DNA of 64,000 nucleotides from Yersinia alsatica (GCF_902170305.1 NZ_CABHWW010000028.1:1-64000), one strand, 5' to 3'; positions 19,542 through 31,469 are shown, counted from the stretch's first letter. Translations and numbers: made by a program. Notes: a model not told the origin generated them from the letters alone.

Positions 19542-20195
19542 ATGAATCAGACCCTTTTATCAGATTTTGGCACGCCTGTTGAGCGTGTAGAACGTGCTAT
19601 CGACGCTCTGCGTAATGGCCGTGGTGTTATGGTGTTGGATGACGAAAGTCGTGAAAACGAAGGCGATATGGTTTTTGCCGCTGAAGCAATGACTGTTGAG
19701 CAAATGGCACTGACTATCCGCCACGGCAGTGGCATTGTGTGTCTGTGTATCACTGACGAACGCCGCCAACAGCTTGATTTGCCAATGATGGTTTCCCATA
19801 ACTCCAGCCAGTTCCAAACTGCATTTACCGTGACAATTGAAGCGGCTAAAGGCGTGACAACTGGGGTTTCTGCTGCTGACCGTCTGACGACTATCCGTGC
19901 TGCAATTGCTGATAACGCTAAACCTGCTGACCTTAATCGTCCAGGCCACGTATTCCCATTACGCGGTCAACCGGGTGGCGTATTATCTCGCCGTGGTCAC
20001 ACCGAAGCATCCATCGATTTAGCCACACTGGCTGGCTTCAAACCTGCCGGTGTATTGTGTGAACTGACCAATGATGATGGCAGCATGGCACATGCGCCAG
20101 AAGTGATTGAGTTCGCCAAATTGCATGATATGCCAGTCGTGACAATTGATGACTTAGCTGAGTATCTTCAGTCCCAAGCCAAAAAAGCCAGCTGA
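19542..20195 (+). CDS. ribB: 3,4-dihydroxy-2-butanone-4-phosphate synthase
   Basis: RibB converts ribulose-5-phosphate to 3,4-dihydroxy-2-butanone-4-phosphate plus formate, supplying the xylene ring carbons of riboflavin. The 217-residue length equals that of E. coli. The acidic metal-binding loop [10 protein letters not shown] (about residues 33-42) and the RRGHTEAS motif are present. An upstream ATG at 19527 is in frame. The ATG at 19542 is chosen because it gives MNQTLLS and is spaced about nine bases from TGAGG. It is a stand-alone enzyme without a fused RibA domain and is controlled by the FMN riboswitch upstream. Confidence 0.98.
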   Translation: MNQTLLSDFGTPVERVERAIDALRNGRGVMVLDDESRENEGDMVFAAEAMTVEQMALTIRHGSGIVCLCITDERRQQLDLPMMVSHNSSQFQTAFTVTIEAAKGVTTGVSAADRLTTIRAAIADNAKPADLNRPGHVFPLRGQPGGVLSRRGHTEASIDLATLAGFKPAGVLCELTNDDGSMAHAPEVIEFAKLHDMPVVTIDDLAEYLQSQAKKAS

Positions 20196-20247
20196 TTTCT
20201 GATGGCGATATCTGCTGATATTGCCAGCCGATAAAGTGGTTTACAGG

Positions 20248-20293
20248 CCGGGTTGCCACTATTCTCTTGAATAGGTCGCCGCCCGGTTATTTT
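20248..20293 (+). terminator. Probable ribB terminator
   Basis: CCGGG (20248-20252) pairs with CCCGG (20282-20286). An inner CTATTC/GAATAG hairpin lies within the loop, and TTATTTT follows. It is about 50 bases past ribB. The remaining gap up to 20454 is AT-rich and shows no gene. Confidence 0.5.
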
Positions 20294-20454
20294 CCATCAC
20301 TAAAGTATCTTCAACGTATTTTCCCTCCTATTTTATCCATTCAAATTTATTGAATATCTTCATCATTGTTATCCGGCTGTGTAATGAAAAAAAAGCGCGT
20401 AATCTACTGCTTATGGTTTAACGCCACCCTTTTTATTAACAGTAAGGATTTTTT

Positions 20455-21237
20455 ATGAACACCTCTCGTATGCCTGCACTGTTTCTCGGCCACGGTAGCC
20501 CGATGAACGTGCTGGAAGAAAACAGTTATACTCAGGCATGGCGTGCGCTGGGTGAGTCATTACCACGCCCTAAGGCGATTTTGGCGATCTCTGCCCACTG
20601 GTATACTCCTGGAACCGCAGTAACCGCTATGGAGAAACCGCGGACTATTCACGACTTTGGTGGGTTCCCACAGGCACTGTTTGATACCGAGTATCCGGCA
20701 CCGGGTTCCCCGGCACTGGCGGCGCAAATTCAGCAATTGCTGGCACCGATTGCCGTGCGAGCCGATACCAGCGAATGGGGATTGGACCACGGGAGCTGGG
20801 GGGTATTGATTAAGATGTATCCTGAGGCTGATATTCCTGTTGTGCAACTGAGTATCGATGGCACGCAACCGGCAGAATATCACTATGAATTAGGCCGTAA
20901 ACTGGCGGTGCTACGTGAGCAGGGCGTGATGATTGTCGCCAGCGGTAACGTGGTGCACAACTTGCGTATGGTCAGATGGCAAGGGGAAAGTAGCCCGTAT
21001 CCATGGGCAGAGTCCTTCAACCAATTTGTACGAGATAACCTGAGTTATCAAGGTGATAATCACCCATTGGTCAACTTTATGCAGCATGAAGGGGCCGCGT
21101 TATCTAATCCGTCACCCGAGCATTATTTGCCACTGTTATATGTCTTGGGAAGCTGGGATGGTAAAGAGCCGATTTCTATTCCGACAGATGGGATTGAGAT
21201 GGGGTCGTTGAGTATGTTGTCGGTACAAGTCGGCTAA
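20455..21237 (+). CDS. ygiD: Extradiol DOPA dioxygenase family protein YgiD
   Basis: 260 residues of the class III extradiol dioxygenase (LigB-like) fold. Conserved metal-site histidines are visible in FLGHGSPMN (about residue 13), ISAHWY (about 48), GLDHGSWG (about 116) and ASGNVVHNL (about 168). E. coli YgiD opens the catechol ring of L-DOPA at the 4,5 position; the physiological substrate is unknown. The start follows TAAGGA with eight-base spacing. In E. coli zupT lies between ygiD and ribB, but there is none here. An ERIC copy starts one base after the stop. Confidence 0.95.
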   Translation: MNTSRMPALFLGHGSPMNVLEENSYTQAWRALGESLPRPKAILAISAHWYTPGTAVTAMEKPRTIHDFGGFPQALFDTEYPAPGSPALAAQIQQLLAPIAVRADTSEWGLDHGSWGVLIKMYPEADIPVVQLSIDGTQPAEYHYELGRKLAVLREQGVMIVASGNVVHNLRMVRWQGESSPYPWAESFNQFVRDNLSYQGDNHPLVNFMQHEGAALSNPSPEHYLPLLYVLGSWDGKEPISIPTDGIEMGSLSMLSVQVG

Positions 21238-21342
21238 ATACCCTGCGCCCTTGACGTTATAGCGTTGTTAGCTACGCTCTTTCACCCGAATCCCTGACTT
21301 GAGTCAGCTCAGCGGGATTCACTCTCTTGCTGCCTAGCTATC
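21238..21342. repeat. ERIC element with degenerate right end
   Basis: The left end ATACCCTGCGCCCTTGACG and the core ACCCGAATCCCTGACTTGAG plus CAGCTCAGCGGGATTCAC are good ERIC matches. The right terminal repeat expected after GCTGCCTAGCTAT is replaced by unrelated sequence from about 21343. It follows the ygiD stop immediately and lies between convergent ygiD and ygiC. Confidence 0.8.
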
Positions 21343-21424
21343 GGTCCCCTCGAGTGCTACGTTGAGCTATTGGGGCAGTAATCCCACCAGTCACCGAACA
21401 ATAAAAGCAACGTGCTAGAAATGT

Positions 21425-21450
21425 TAAGGGAAAGCCGAAGCTTTCCCTTA
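21425..21450. terminator. Hairpin between ygiD and ygiC
   Basis: TAAGGGAAAG/CTTTCCCTTA is a perfect ten-base stem with a six-base loop, 17 bases from the ygiC stop. Neither side has a strong T run, so its terminator strength is uncertain. Confidence 0.5.
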
Positions 21451-21466
21451 CTTTAATGGCGTGCTT

Positions 21467-22627
21467 TTACCCTAAAATGATATGGGGGTAAAAACGCGAT
21501 AGATCTTGGGTGATCAGTTCGCGATCTTCACGCAAACCAATACCACAGGGTTGATCGTTAACCAGCCAACTGCCAATCAACGTATAGCTGTCGCCAAACT
21601 TAGGCAATGGATGGAATTGCTGAACAATCATGCCTTCCTCGCCGTATGGCCCATCAACCCGTGCCACTTCTTTGCCGTTTTCTACTATCTGAATATTGGC
21701 ACCTTCCCGCGAGAATAGCGGCTTGGTGACATAATGATCCATCGCAGGATGGTCATCTTCAGCAAAATAAGCAGGTAACAGATTAGGGTGATTAGGGAAC
21801 ATTTCCCACAGCAAAGGGAGCAATGCTTTATTGGATATAATGCTCTTCCATGCTGGTTCCAGCCAACGTACGCCGGCATCTTCCAACTTTGTGGAGAACA
21901 TTTCGCGGAACATAAACTCCCACGGATAAAGCTTGAACAAATTACTGATAACCTGATTATCCAGGTCGGTAAATTGCCCTTTTTCTCCTAAACCGATCTC
22001 TTCCATAAACATGAATTCAGTCGGCAGACCGGCTTCCAGTGCGCAATCTTGCAGATATTGCACGGTGCCGCGATCTTCTTCACTGTCCTGACAGCAGGCC
22101 AGATGCAGCAGACTAAAACCATGGTTATCACGCAAGTCAGCAAAACGCTCAATCAGCTTTTCTTGCATGCTGTTGTACTGGTCAGAATCCTGACTTAAAT
22201 TGCCTGCGTTGATCTGGTCTTCCAACCATAACCATTGGAAAAAGGCGGCTTCATACAATGAGGTTGGGGTATCCGCATTGTTTTCCAGTAATTTTGCTGG
22301 GTTCACACCGTCATAGGCCAGATCAAGCCGGGAATAGAGCGATGGCTGGTTGGTTCGCCACGAGCTGCGGACAAAATCCCAGCAATGCTTAGGAATGCGG
22401 AATTTTGCCATCAGTTGGTCGCTATTGACCACTTTCTCAACCACCTGCAGGCACATTTGATGCAATTCTGCGGTGGTATCTTCCAGCTCTTCAATTTGTG
22501 CCAGAGTGAATTCGTAATAGGCATCTTCACACCAGTACGGCTCGCCATACATGGTGTGGAAACGGAAACCGAATTCGGTGGCTTTTTCGCGCCAGTCCGG
22601 GCGTTCGCTAATCGCTAAACGTTTCAT
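21467..22627 (-). CDS. ygiC: Glutathionylspermidine synthase-like ATP-grasp protein YgiC
   Basis: 386 residues, matching the C-terminal synthetase domain of glutathionylspermidine synthase. Visible features include [15 protein letters not shown] near the N-terminus, [16 protein letters not shown] (about residues 109-124) and the ATP-grasp-like LFSREGANI and [12 protein letters not shown] segments. E. coli YgiC and its paralog YjfC are inferred peptide-ligases of unknown substrate. It is the third gene of the tolC-ygiB-ygiC unit, ten bases after ygiB. I infer an envelope-linked role only from that context. Confidence 0.94.
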   Translation of the reverse strand: MKRLAISERPDWREKATEFGFRFHTMYGEPYWCEDAYYEFTLAQIEELEDTTAELHQMCLQVVEKVVNSDQLMAKFRIPKHCWDFVRSSWRTNQPSLYSRLDLAYDGVNPAKLLENNADTPTSLYEAAFFQWLWLEDQINAGNLSQDSDQYNSMQEKLIERFADLRDNHGFSLLHLACCQDSEEDRGTVQYLQDCALEAGLPTEFMFMEEIGLGEKGQFTDLDNQVISNLFKLYPWEFMFREMFSTKLEDAGVRWLEPAWKSIISNKALLPLLWEMFPNHPNLLPAYFAEDDHPAMDHYVTKPLFSREGANIQIVENGKEVARVDGPYGEEGMIVQQFHPLPKFGDSYTLIGSWLVNDQPCGIGLREDRELITQDLSRFYPHIILG

Positions 22628-22637
22628 TAATCAGACC

Positions 22638-23327
22638 TTAGCCACCCATGCTGCGCGTGCTGGTTTTAGATGATGTTGCTGCACTGCGTTGCATAGAAGA
22701 TTGCTTAGCTACTGACTCACCAAAACCACCGCGGGTGATGGTATTTGTCACAGCAGGTTTCGGTGCCATGGCGGTTCTCGGTACCGTCATGGTGCGGCCA
22801 GTGGTCGCTGAACCAAAGTTTTTACCGGTCGCATCGACAAACTTGCCATTGGCTGGGCTATTTGGGGCTTTAGAGGTGAATAATGGCTGGCTTGCTCCGC
22901 CGCCCATCATCCGGCCCATCATATAACCGGCCATTAATGGCATCCACATACTGCCACTTTGCTGTGGTGCTGCTGCTGTGGTTTCAGAAGAAGATGACGA
23001 TGTAGGCACCATGCCCGCTTGAGCTGGAGCCTGAGTACATTGTGACTCACCAAATTCAGCAACACAGTCTTCACGAGTCGCATATTTAGGGGCTGTTTTA
23101 GCCGCTTCCTGCAACGCGGTATTGTAAGCGGTGGTGCATTCCGCGCTCTTTGATGGATTTGCTTGAGAGCAATCGTCAGCATTTTGGTACAAAGAGACGG
23201 TTTCATCGGTTTTTTCGCAGCCAGCCAGCATAAATACGGCACTGACGGCTAAAGCTACTGGCGCAAGGCGGTAACTGCGCCAGGATTTACGGAAAGTCTC
23301 TTGATTGATGTTTTGAGTCCGTTTCAT
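22638..23327 (-). CDS. ygiB: Envelope protein YgiB (UPF0441), putative lipoprotein
   Basis: 229 residues. An N-terminal hydrophobic stretch (residues about 22-36) ends in LAGC with Cys37, a lipobox-like site. The domain then runs through [13 protein letters not shown] and [13 protein letters not shown] with paired cysteines. A Gly/Met-rich stretch ([15 protein letters not shown]) and a basic, Ser/Thr-rich C-terminus ending RSMGG complete it. The frame extends to 23363; ATG 23325-23327 gives the family start MKRT. Function is unknown. It lies 250 bases after tolC and just before ygiC, as in E. coli. Confidence 0.93.
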   Translation of the reverse strand: MKRTQNINQETFRKSWRSYRLAPVALAVSAVFMLAGCEKTDETVSLYQNADDCSQANPSKSAECTTAYNTALQEAAKTAPKYATREDCVAEFGESQCTQAPAQAGMVPTSSSSSETTAAAPQQSGSMWMPLMAGYMMGRMMGGGASQPLFTSKAPNSPANGKFVDATGKNFGSATTGRTMTVPRTAMAPKPAVTNTITRGGFGESVAKQSSMQRSAATSSKTSTRSMGG

Positions 23328-23528
23328 CATTATTTGTCTCATTTCCGGGCGTTCAATGCCCATTCCCAGTAAGTGCCCTAAGAATAGGGGAAATGTGTAT
23401 GAAATTAAAGCGTGAGGGACAGTGAGGAGGAGACTTTACAAAGTTATACGAAAAGCTGGGGGTTACCGCGCTTTTTTCATTGCTGAAAAATGCTGGGTAG
23501 CAGCATGATGGAATCGGGGAAAATAAGT

Positions 23529-23556
23529 CGGGCGCAGCTTTTTGAGACTGCGCCCG
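23529..23556 (-). terminator. Hairpin after tolC, possible attenuator before ygiB
   Basis: CGGGCGCAG/CTGCGCCCG is a nine-base stem with a ten-base loop, 21 bases past the tolC stop. On the minus strand it is followed by ACTTATTTTCC, a weak T run. It could reduce read-through into ygiB-ygiC. Confidence 0.55.
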
Positions 23557-23577
23557 GAGAGTTTAAATCACTAAAAA

Positions 23578-25050
23578 TCAGTTACGGAATGGATTACCGT
23601 TACGTGTCGCTGCGGTAGTCGGCTGACTCACTGTAGTGGCACGTGGTGCTGACTGAGTGCCAGTACCATCAGCATAAGCATTCTGGTTAGCATTATCCGG
23701 CGCCAGGCTGGTGGCTGAAGTTGGGACTGGTTTATCCAGTACACCATTCAGCGCCATTAGGTCGTTCATGTTCAGCGTACCCAATGCAGATTTGATATTT
23801 AACTGATTAATCAAATAGGTATAACGCGCATTGGCGAGTTGCTGCTTCGACTGATACAAGTTGGTTGTTGCAGTCAACACATCCAGAATGGTACGAGTCC
23901 CCACTTGGTAACCGGCTTCCATTGCATCCAATGAGCTTTGGTTAGAAATGACGACCTGCTCATAAGCCTTAATACTGCTGATTGAGGCTGAGATGTTATT
24001 GAATGAGGAACGTACGGTTTGCACCACACTACGGTGGGCACTTTCTAGCTGCTCACTGGCCCCAACAAAATTATACTGTGCTTGTTTTACCGCAGAATTG
24101 GTCGCCCCACCGCTGTACAACGGTAAGCTCAGTTGCACGCCAATTTTGTTCTGACCCGCATCATTGTTCACCTGTTGAGTGCTTGGTGTACCACCGCTGT
24201 AACGGGTATTGGTGATTGAAGATGATGCAGTCAAATCGATAGTTGGCATATAACCAGTTTCTGCTGATTTAATCTGCTCACGCGCCAAATCTTGGCTCAA
24301 ACGGGCAGAAAGCAACGAAAGGTTACGTTTTTCAGCATCTTTCAACAGGTTATTGACGGCTTGCGGGCGTTCAGTTTTCAAACGGTCCACATTCAGTGAT
24401 GCCAGCTCAGGGTAATAAACACCGGTAATCTGGCGCAGATTTTCCAGCGCATTATCCAGGTTATTACGGGCAGTTACTTCATCCGCTAATACTGTATCGT
24501 AGCTGGCACGGGCGTTCTGTACGTCAGTGATGGCGACTAAACCCACATTAAAACGCTGGGTTGTTTGGTCTAACTGGCGATAGACAGACTGCTTCTGTGC
24601 TTCAGTATAAGACAGAGTATCAATGGCGTTCAGGACGGCAAAATAAGCTGTTGCTGTGTCCAGAATCAGTTGTTGTTCACTGGTCTGGAACGTAACATCC
24701 TGAATACCTGCGGCTTTTTCTTGTAAGGTCAGCGCACGCCATTTGGACATGTCGAAAATAGTTTGGGTCAGTTGCAGTGAGCCTGACGTCGCATTGCTAT
24801 CAGGGCTATCAGAAGCATCACGGAAACCATTGGTATGGGTATAACCTGCGCCTAAACCAAGCTGTGGTAACAGCGGGCTGCGAGCTTCATTAATCTTTTC
24901 ATATGCAGCATCGCGGTCAGCCGCTGATTTGCGTAAATCCGGGTTACTATCCCTGGCTTGCTTATAAACTTGCAGCAAGTTCTCTGCCTGGCTCATGGTA
25001 CTGAAACCAGCCAGACTCAGCCCGATAAGAAGGGGGAGCAGTTTCTTCAT
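23578..25050 (-). CDS. tolC: Outer membrane channel protein TolC
   Basis: TolC is the trimeric outer-membrane exit duct for RND, MFS and ABC tripartite efflux pumps and type I secretion. It has 490 residues. A signal peptide (1-22, ending MSQA) precedes two repeated outer-membrane-factor halves rich in coiled coil (for example QRFNVGLVAITDVQNARA about residues 165-182 and YQVGTRTILDVLTATTN about 384-400). A variable Ser/Thr/Ala-rich C-terminal tail ends the protein. Only one tolC appears here. A candidate marbox lies about 100 bases upstream. ygiB-ygiC follow. Confidence 0.98.
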   Translation of the reverse strand: MKKLLPLLIGLSLAGFSTMSQAENLLQVYKQARDSNPDLRKSAADRDAAYEKINEARSPLLPQLGLGAGYTHTNGFRDASDSPDSNATSGSLQLTQTIFDMSKWRALTLQEKAAGIQDVTFQTSEQQLILDTATAYFAVLNAIDTLSYTEAQKQSVYRQLDQTTQRFNVGLVAITDVQNARASYDTVLADEVTARNNLDNALENLRQITGVYYPELASLNVDRLKTERPQAVNNLLKDAEKRNLSLLSARLSQDLAREQIKSAETGYMPTIDLTASSSITNTRYSGGTPSTQQVNNDAGQNKIGVQLSLPLYSGGATNSAVKQAQYNFVGASEQLESAHRSVVQTVRSSFNNISASISSIKAYEQVVISNQSSLDAMEAGYQVGTRTILDVLTATTNLYQSKQQLANARYTYLINQLNIKSALGTLNMNDLMALNGVLDKPVPTSATSLAPDNANQNAYADGTGTQSAPRATTVSQPTTAATRNGNPFRN

Positions 25051-25149
25051 TTGCAGTCCTTGTTGTGCAGCAGTTGTGCGGCAATATTACTATGGTAGCT
25101 GTCGATAGACGAATTGTTGCCGATTCTATCAGAGTCTGCCAATGGGATA

Positions 25150-25168
25150 AGGTGGCTGATTGTGCCAT
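25150..25168 (-). promoter_or_regulatory. Candidate marbox upstream of tolC
   Basis: On the minus strand ATGGCACAATCAGCCACCT fits the MarA/SoxS/Rob consensus AYnGCACnnWnnRYYAAAY except in the AAAY part. It lies 100 bases upstream of the tolC ATG. E. coli tolC is a known mar/sox/rob target. This is a by-eye match. Confidence 0.35.
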
Positions 25169-25551
25169 CTCGCCTAAATTTACTTAAATCTATCACAAAC
25201 CTAAATGAGTATTCAGACAACTAATCTGTCTCGCGCTATGTTTATCAAATAATCTATTATCAAACTATCGCTTATCAAGCCACCGCGATAAAACCGCCAA
25301 TCTCAGCTCGCAAACTCATTTCTATCTACTAGCCGATTTTTATCAACTAATGATGCCTGTTATTTTAAAATCTTGTAGCCTGCGTTAAGTCTGTCAGGAT
25401 ATGGCGTGAAGTCCATGACGTGGTGATACTTTTAATAAAAAAGCATGACTAATAAAAGTATGATTGCACCGTTATCGGCCTTGTATGATGTCATTTAGGT
25501 GTCATCAAAAATCACAATTCAGGCTAGATACTTAAGTAAGGAGAGCATCCA
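25169..25551. other. tolC-nudF divergent spacer with repeats
   Basis: No gene is seen. TATCAA occurs at 25243, 25258 and 25273, exactly 15 bases apart. Further on, ATACTTTTA (25426-25434) and TAAAAGTAT (25453-25461) form an inverted repeat. An imperfect dyad TGATGTCATTTAGGTGTCATCA lies at about 25487-25508, close to the nudF start. These may be operators, but none matches a site I can name. Confidence 0.3.
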
Positions 25552-26196
25552 ATGACATCAGCACCATCTTCAGCAAAGCCCTCACCGGTGACCTTCGACA
25601 AGAATGATGTGGAAATTATTGCACGTGAAACACTGTACCGTGGCTTTTTTTCACTGAATTTGTACCGGTTTCGCCATCGTCTGTTTAATGGCGAAATGAG
25701 TGGGGAGGTTAAACGCGAAATTTTTGAGCGCGGTCATGCTGCGGTGTTATTAGCTTATGACCCGGTGCGAGATGAAGTCGTGCTGATAGAACAGTTGCGG
25801 ATTGCCGCCATTGACAGCAGCCCATCACCTTGGTTATTAGAGATGATAGCCGGGATGATTGAAGACGGCGAAAGTGTCGAAGACGTGGCGCGTCGTGAGG
25901 CTGAGGAAGAGGCGGGAATTCATATTGGCCGCTGTAAGCCGGTGCTCAGTTATCTGGCCAGTCCTGGTGGGACCAGTGAGCGTTTATCCATTATGGTGGG
26001 TGAAGTCGATGCAACTACCGCGAGTGGTATTCATGGGCTGGCGGATGAAAATGAAGATATTCGGGTTCATGTTGTCAGCCGCGAGCAGGCTTGTCGTTGG
26101 GTTGAAGAAGGTGCTATTGATAACGCAGCTTCGATCATTGCATTACAATGGTTGGCGTTGCACCATCAGTCCCTGAGAGAAGAATGGCAGTCGTAA
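25552..26196 (+). CDS. nudF: ADP-ribose pyrophosphatase
   Basis: NudF hydrolyses ADP-ribose to AMP and ribose-5-phosphate. The 214-residue protein has a complete Nudix box, from [20 protein letters not shown] into AGI (about residues 102-124). It also has the Pro-containing element typical of ADP-ribose pyrophosphatases after it ([10 protein letters not shown]). A GGAGAGC ribosome site precedes the ATG. It is the first gene of the nudF-yqiB-cpdA-yqiA-parE series, in E. coli order. Confidence 0.97.
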   Translation: MTSAPSSAKPSPVTFDKNDVEIIARETLYRGFFSLNLYRFRHRLFNGEMSGEVKREIFERGHAAVLLAYDPVRDEVVLIEQLRIAAIDSSPSPWLLEMIAGMIEDGESVEDVARREAEEEAGIHIGRCKPVLSYLASPGGTSERLSIMVGEVDATTASGIHGLADENEDIRVHVVSREQACRWVEEGAIDNAASIIALQWLALHHQSLREEWQS

Positions 26197-26213
26197 AAAA
26201 AGCGAGCATAATA

Positions 26214-26639
26214 ATGGTTAAGCGCTACACCCCTGATTTTCCTGAAATGATGCGAGTATGCGAAACTAATTTCGCGCAATTGCGTCGTTTGATACCGCGC
26301 GTCGATGAAGTGGGTGAAAGCGTGGCTTATCAGGTTAATGGCGCCAGTTATCAACTGACAATTATTGAATCGACCCGCTACACTTCTGTCGTTGAGATAG
26401 TTCAGACTGAACCCGCTGTCAGTCACTGGAGCCTGCCTTCTATGGTGGTGCGGCTCTATCATGATGCGCAGGTCGCGGAAGTGTGTGCCAGTCAGCAGAT
26501 CTCCCGCTTCAAAGCAAGTTATGATTATCCGAATAAAAAGTTGCATCAGCGGGACGAAAAGCATCAAATTAACCAGTTTCTTGCTGACTGGTTGCGCTAT
26601 TGTTTGGCGCATGGAGCAGTGGCAGTTCCGGTTTGTTAG
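26214..26639 (+). CDS. yqiB: DUF1249 protein YqiB
   Basis: 141 residues. It is very similar to E. coli YqiB throughout ([54 protein letters not shown]). It is a conserved cytoplasmic protein of unknown function. The frame opens upstream within nudF. ATG 26214 is chosen because it gives the family start, with one extra Val. An alternative ATG at 26184 overlaps the nudF end, has GAGAGA nearby and would couple translation. It lies in the nudF-cpdA operon. Confidence 0.93.
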   Translation: MVKRYTPDFPEMMRVCETNFAQLRRLIPRVDEVGESVAYQVNGASYQLTIIESTRYTSVVEIVQTEPAVSHWSLPSMVVRLYHDAQVAEVCASQQISRFKASYDYPNKKLHQRDEKHQINQFLADWLRYCLAHGAVAVPVC

Positions 26640-26719
26640 ACAGACTTATAGCCTGACCGACAGAGGGTAAAGATACCTGATAAATCTGGTTGGGAAGGGT
26701 GCAAAAACAAGGACACCAT

Positions 26720-27547
26720 TTGGAAAGCCTGTTTAAACTGCCTATGGCAAGTGGGGCCAAGGCCAGAATTTTACAAATAACAGATACCCACCTCTTTGCG
26801 GGGGAACATGAGACCTTGCTGGGTGTAAACACATCCCGCAGCTATCGCGCTGTGTTGGATGCGATTATTGCTGAACAGCGCCCATTTGATCTCATTGTTG
26901 CGACCGGTGATTTGGCTCAGGATCATTCTGTTGCTGCTTATCAGAATTTTGCGAAGGGCATCTCACGCTTGCCTGCACCTTGTGTATGGCTCCCCGGTAA
27001 TCATGATTTTCAACCCGCTATGGTTGATGCCTTGGCGGATGCGAGTATTGCGCCTTCAAAGCATGTTCTGGTCGGTGAGCATTGGCAAATTCTGCTATTA
27101 GACAGCCAAGTTTTTGGTGTTCCTTACGGTGAACTGAGTGACTATCAGTTGGAGTGGATGGAGCGTTGTCTGGTGGCACATCCAGAACGCTATACCTTGG
27201 TATTATTGCACCATCATCCAATGCCGTCTGGTTGTACCTGGCTCGATCAGCACAGCCTGCGTAATGCCCATATGCTCGCGGCGGTGCTGACGCGCTATCC
27301 GCGAGTTACCACTTTGCTGTGCGGCCATATTCATCAGGACTTGGATCTCGATTGGTATGGTAAGCGCTTGCTCGCCAGCCCTTCTACTTGTGTGCAGTTC
27401 AAACCACACTGTACTAATTTTACGCTTGATACTGTGGCCCCGGGATGGCGCTATCTCGATTTACTGCCTGATGGAATACTTGAAACTGAGGTTCGTCGGT
27501 TAGCCAGTGATGAGTTCTGCCCGGACATGGACTCGGATGGTTATTGA
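26720..27547 (+). CDS. cpdA: 3',5'-cyclic AMP phosphodiesterase CpdA
   Basis: CpdA degrades cAMP to 5'-AMP and so tempers CRP signalling. It is a class III calcineurin-like metallophosphoesterase with all five motif blocks: [30 protein letters not shown] and CGHIHQD. The frame opens at 26690. I place the start at TTG 26720, six bases after AAGGA, which gives exactly 275 residues, the E. coli length, and the family N-terminus (M)ESL. The stop overlaps the yqiA start by one base. Confidence 0.97.
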   Translation: MESLFKLPMASGAKARILQITDTHLFAGEHETLLGVNTSRSYRAVLDAIIAEQRPFDLIVATGDLAQDHSVAAYQNFAKGISRLPAPCVWLPGNHDFQPAMVDALADASIAPSKHVLVGEHWQILLLDSQVFGVPYGELSDYQLEWMERCLVAHPERYTLVLLHHHPMPSGCTWLDQHSLRNAHMLAAVLTRYPRVTTLLCGHIHQDLDLDWYGKRLLASPSTCVQFKPHCTNFTLDTVAPGWRYLDLLPDGILETEVRRLASDEFCPDMDSDGY

Positions 27548-28128
27548 TGAGTACGCTTCTATATATTCACGGCTTTAATAGCTCCCCCCGCTCAGCGAAA
27601 GCCACCACGTTTAAAAGCTGGTTGCAGGAGCACCATCCTCACATTGAGATGCTGACCCCACAATTACCGCCTTATCCGGCGGAGGCAGCAGAAATGCTGG
27701 AGAGCATTGTGATGGATAAAGCCGGGCAATCTATTGGTATTGTTGGCTCCTCCCTTGGCGGTTATTTTGCCACCTGGCTTTCCCAGCGTTTTAGTATTCC
27801 TGCGGTGGTTGTTAACCCGGCAGTGCGTCCATTTGAGCTGCTCAACGATTATCTGGGCGAGAATGAGAACCCCTACACCGGGCAACAATATGTGTTAGAG
27901 TCTCGACATATTTATGATCTGAAAGCCATGCAGATTGAAAAGCTGGCATCACCGGATTTACTCTGGTTATTGCAGCAAACCGGGGATGAGATCCTCGACT
28001 ACCGTCAAGCGGTTGCCTATTACACCCCTTGTCGGCAAACAGTAGAATCAGGTGGGAATCACGCCTTTGTTGGCTTTGATCATTATTTCTCCCCGATTGT
28101 GACTTTTTTAGGGCTAGCAACCGCTTGA
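27547..28128 (+). CDS. yqiA: Alpha/beta-hydrolase esterase YqiA
   Basis: 193 residues with the serine hydrolase layout: oxyanion region YIHGFNSSP (about 7-15), nucleophile elbow GSSLGG (about 67-72), acid residue around QTGDEILDY, and C-terminal GGNHAF with the catalytic His. E. coli YqiA has esterase activity on short acyl esters; the natural substrate is unknown. ATG 27547 shares one base with the cpdA stop, indicating translational coupling. A TTG three bases earlier is a less likely start. parE follows after 108 bases. Confidence 0.95.
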   Translation: MSTLLYIHGFNSSPRSAKATTFKSWLQEHHPHIEMLTPQLPPYPAEAAEMLESIVMDKAGQSIGIVGSSLGGYFATWLSQRFSIPAVVVNPAVRPFELLNDYLGENENPYTGQQYVLESRHIYDLKAMQIEKLASPDLLWLLQQTGDEILDYRQAVAYYTPCRQTVESGGNHAFVGFDHYFSPIVTFLGLATA

Positions 28129-28218
28129 TATCTGGTGGTTTAAGCTCCACCCAAACAGTGGGTATTGTACCGCAGGCCATGATGGTCTGTCGGGCATGTC
28201 TAGCCTTCCAACCATTAG

Positions 28219-30132
<1,914 letters not shown>

Positions 30133-30135
30133 TCG

Positions 30136-31047
30136 ATGAAAGTGACGTTAGAAGAGTTGCAGGCTTTTACCTCGGTCGTTGACTGCGGCTCAATTACGGC
30201 GGCTGCGGAACAGCGCAGCCAGACAACATCGGGTATCAGCCGCGCCTTGAGCCGGCTGGAACAAAAGCTCGCTACAACATTGTTGCGCCGTACCACCCGG
30301 CGATTAGAGCTAACAGAAGAGGGAGAGTTGTTCCTCAGCCATGCGCGGCAGATTTTGGGTGCTGTGGATGATGCCGAAGAACAAATTGCCCTGCGGCGCT
30401 TAAAACCTGCCGGGCGGCTGCGTGTCAATGCGGCGGCACCTTTTATGCAGCATGTGATTGTGCCGATGATCAGCGGTTTTCGCGCGTTATACCCGCAAAT
30501 TATTCTTGAGCTGAATACCGACGACCTCAATATCGATTTACTCGAACAACGCACCGATATCGCTATTCGTATCGGCGCGCTGCGTGACTCGACTATCCAT
30601 GCCCGTTTGCTCGGAGCCAGCCGCGTACGCATCCTTGCCAGCCCTGATTATCTACAACGCCACGGCACCCCTCATACCATTGATGAACTGGCAAATCACA
30701 GCTTGCTTGGGTTTACTCAGCCGGAGTTTCTTAACCAGTGGTCACTGCCCCACTTGCCGGGCGGGCGTTCGTCAATCACGCCTAATTTAGCGGCATCCAG
30801 TGGTGAAACACTGCGCTTACTGGCTTTGCAGGGCGAGGGAATAGTCGAGTTATCTGATTTTATGACCCGAGAAGATCAATTGACCGGGCGTTTAGTCGAG
30901 GTCATGGCCGATCAAATTCTGGAAACTTGGCAGCCAATCAATGCGGTTTACTATCGTAATACCCAGCTTGCGGCGCGAATTACCTGTTTTCTGGATTATG
31001 TCAGTGAGCAGATCAAGACGAGCCATTGGCTTAAAGATAGCCGCTAA
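30136..31047 (+). CDS. LysR-family transcriptional regulator, YafC-like
   Basis: 303 residues. The N-terminal winged helix-turn-helix (LEELQAFTSVVDCGSITAAA to RRTTRRLELTEEG, about residues 5-65) is followed by a periplasmic-binding-like effector domain (about 90-295, with IDLLEQRTDIAIRIG and SSGETLRLLALQGEGIVELSDFM). It resembles E. coli YafC over its whole length. The start lies three bases after parE, so it probably depends on the parE transcript. The neighbouring ygiN and mdaB are convergent to it, so they are not the usual divergent LysR target. The target and ligand are unknown. Confidence 0.9.
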   Translation: MKVTLEELQAFTSVVDCGSITAAAEQRSQTTSGISRALSRLEQKLATTLLRRTTRRLELTEEGELFLSHARQILGAVDDAEEQIALRRLKPAGRLRVNAAAPFMQHVIVPMISGFRALYPQIILELNTDDLNIDLLEQRTDIAIRIGALRDSTIHARLLGASRVRILASPDYLQRHGTPHTIDELANHSLLGFTQPEFLNQWSLPHLPGGRSSITPNLAASSGETLRLLALQGEGIVELSDFMTREDQLTGRLVEVMADQILETWQPINAVYYRNTQLAARITCFLDYVSEQIKTSHWLKDSR

Positions 31048-31079
31048 CCCGCTGTAATCTCGCCCTCGCTCAATTAAGT

Positions 31080-31107
31080 GAAGTTGCAGCGCAGGTACTG
31101 CAACTTC
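31080..31107. terminator. Hairpin between the LysR gene and ygiN
   Basis: GAAGTTGCAG/CTGCAACTTC is a perfect ten-base stem with an eight-base loop between convergent genes. There is no T run on either side, so it may be a boundary hairpin rather than a classical terminator. Confidence 0.45.
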
Positions 31108-31118
31108 AACAAAGCAGA

Positions 31119-31424
31119 CTAAGCGTTATCTAGAATATAAATCACGACATCCAGCACATCGTCTTTAACTACTTCACGATGCTGATGCATATGTTCCATC
31201 TGCAAATGTTGCTCCAGATGCTGAACACTCTGCCACTTTTCCATCATGAAGATAGAATCTGGCGACTTCTTTTGCCAGTCAAGCTGGGTCGGCACATCAA
31301 TCATTGGGGCGTAGCCACCGCAGCCCTCTTCTGCCAGCACGGCAGGTTGTAGCTTCTCAATGGCCTGCAATACCGCCTGGCGGCGGCCCGGTTTAACTTT
31401 TATCTCGGCAAAAACAGTAATCAT
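31119..31424 (-). CDS. ygiN: Quinol monooxygenase YgiN
   Basis: 101 residues of the ABM (antibiotic biosynthesis monooxygenase) dimeric ferredoxin-like fold. EEGCGGYAPMID near residue 32 and the DSIFMMEKWQSVQHLEQH block are characteristic. E. coli YgiN oxidises menadiol to menadione and is thought to cycle quinones with MdaB. It lies 45 bases after mdaB on the same strand, supporting a joint role. The start follows TGGGACAATA, a modest ribosome site. Confidence 0.93.
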   Translation of the reverse strand: MITVFAEIKVKPGRRQAVLQAIEKLQPAVLAEEGCGGYAPMIDVPTQLDWQKKSPDSIFMMEKWQSVQHLEQHLQMEHMHQHREVVKDDVLDVVIYILDNA

Positions 31425-31469
31425 TATTGTCCCAACTTATGTGATAACGCAGCTTGTGGTGGTGTGAAA

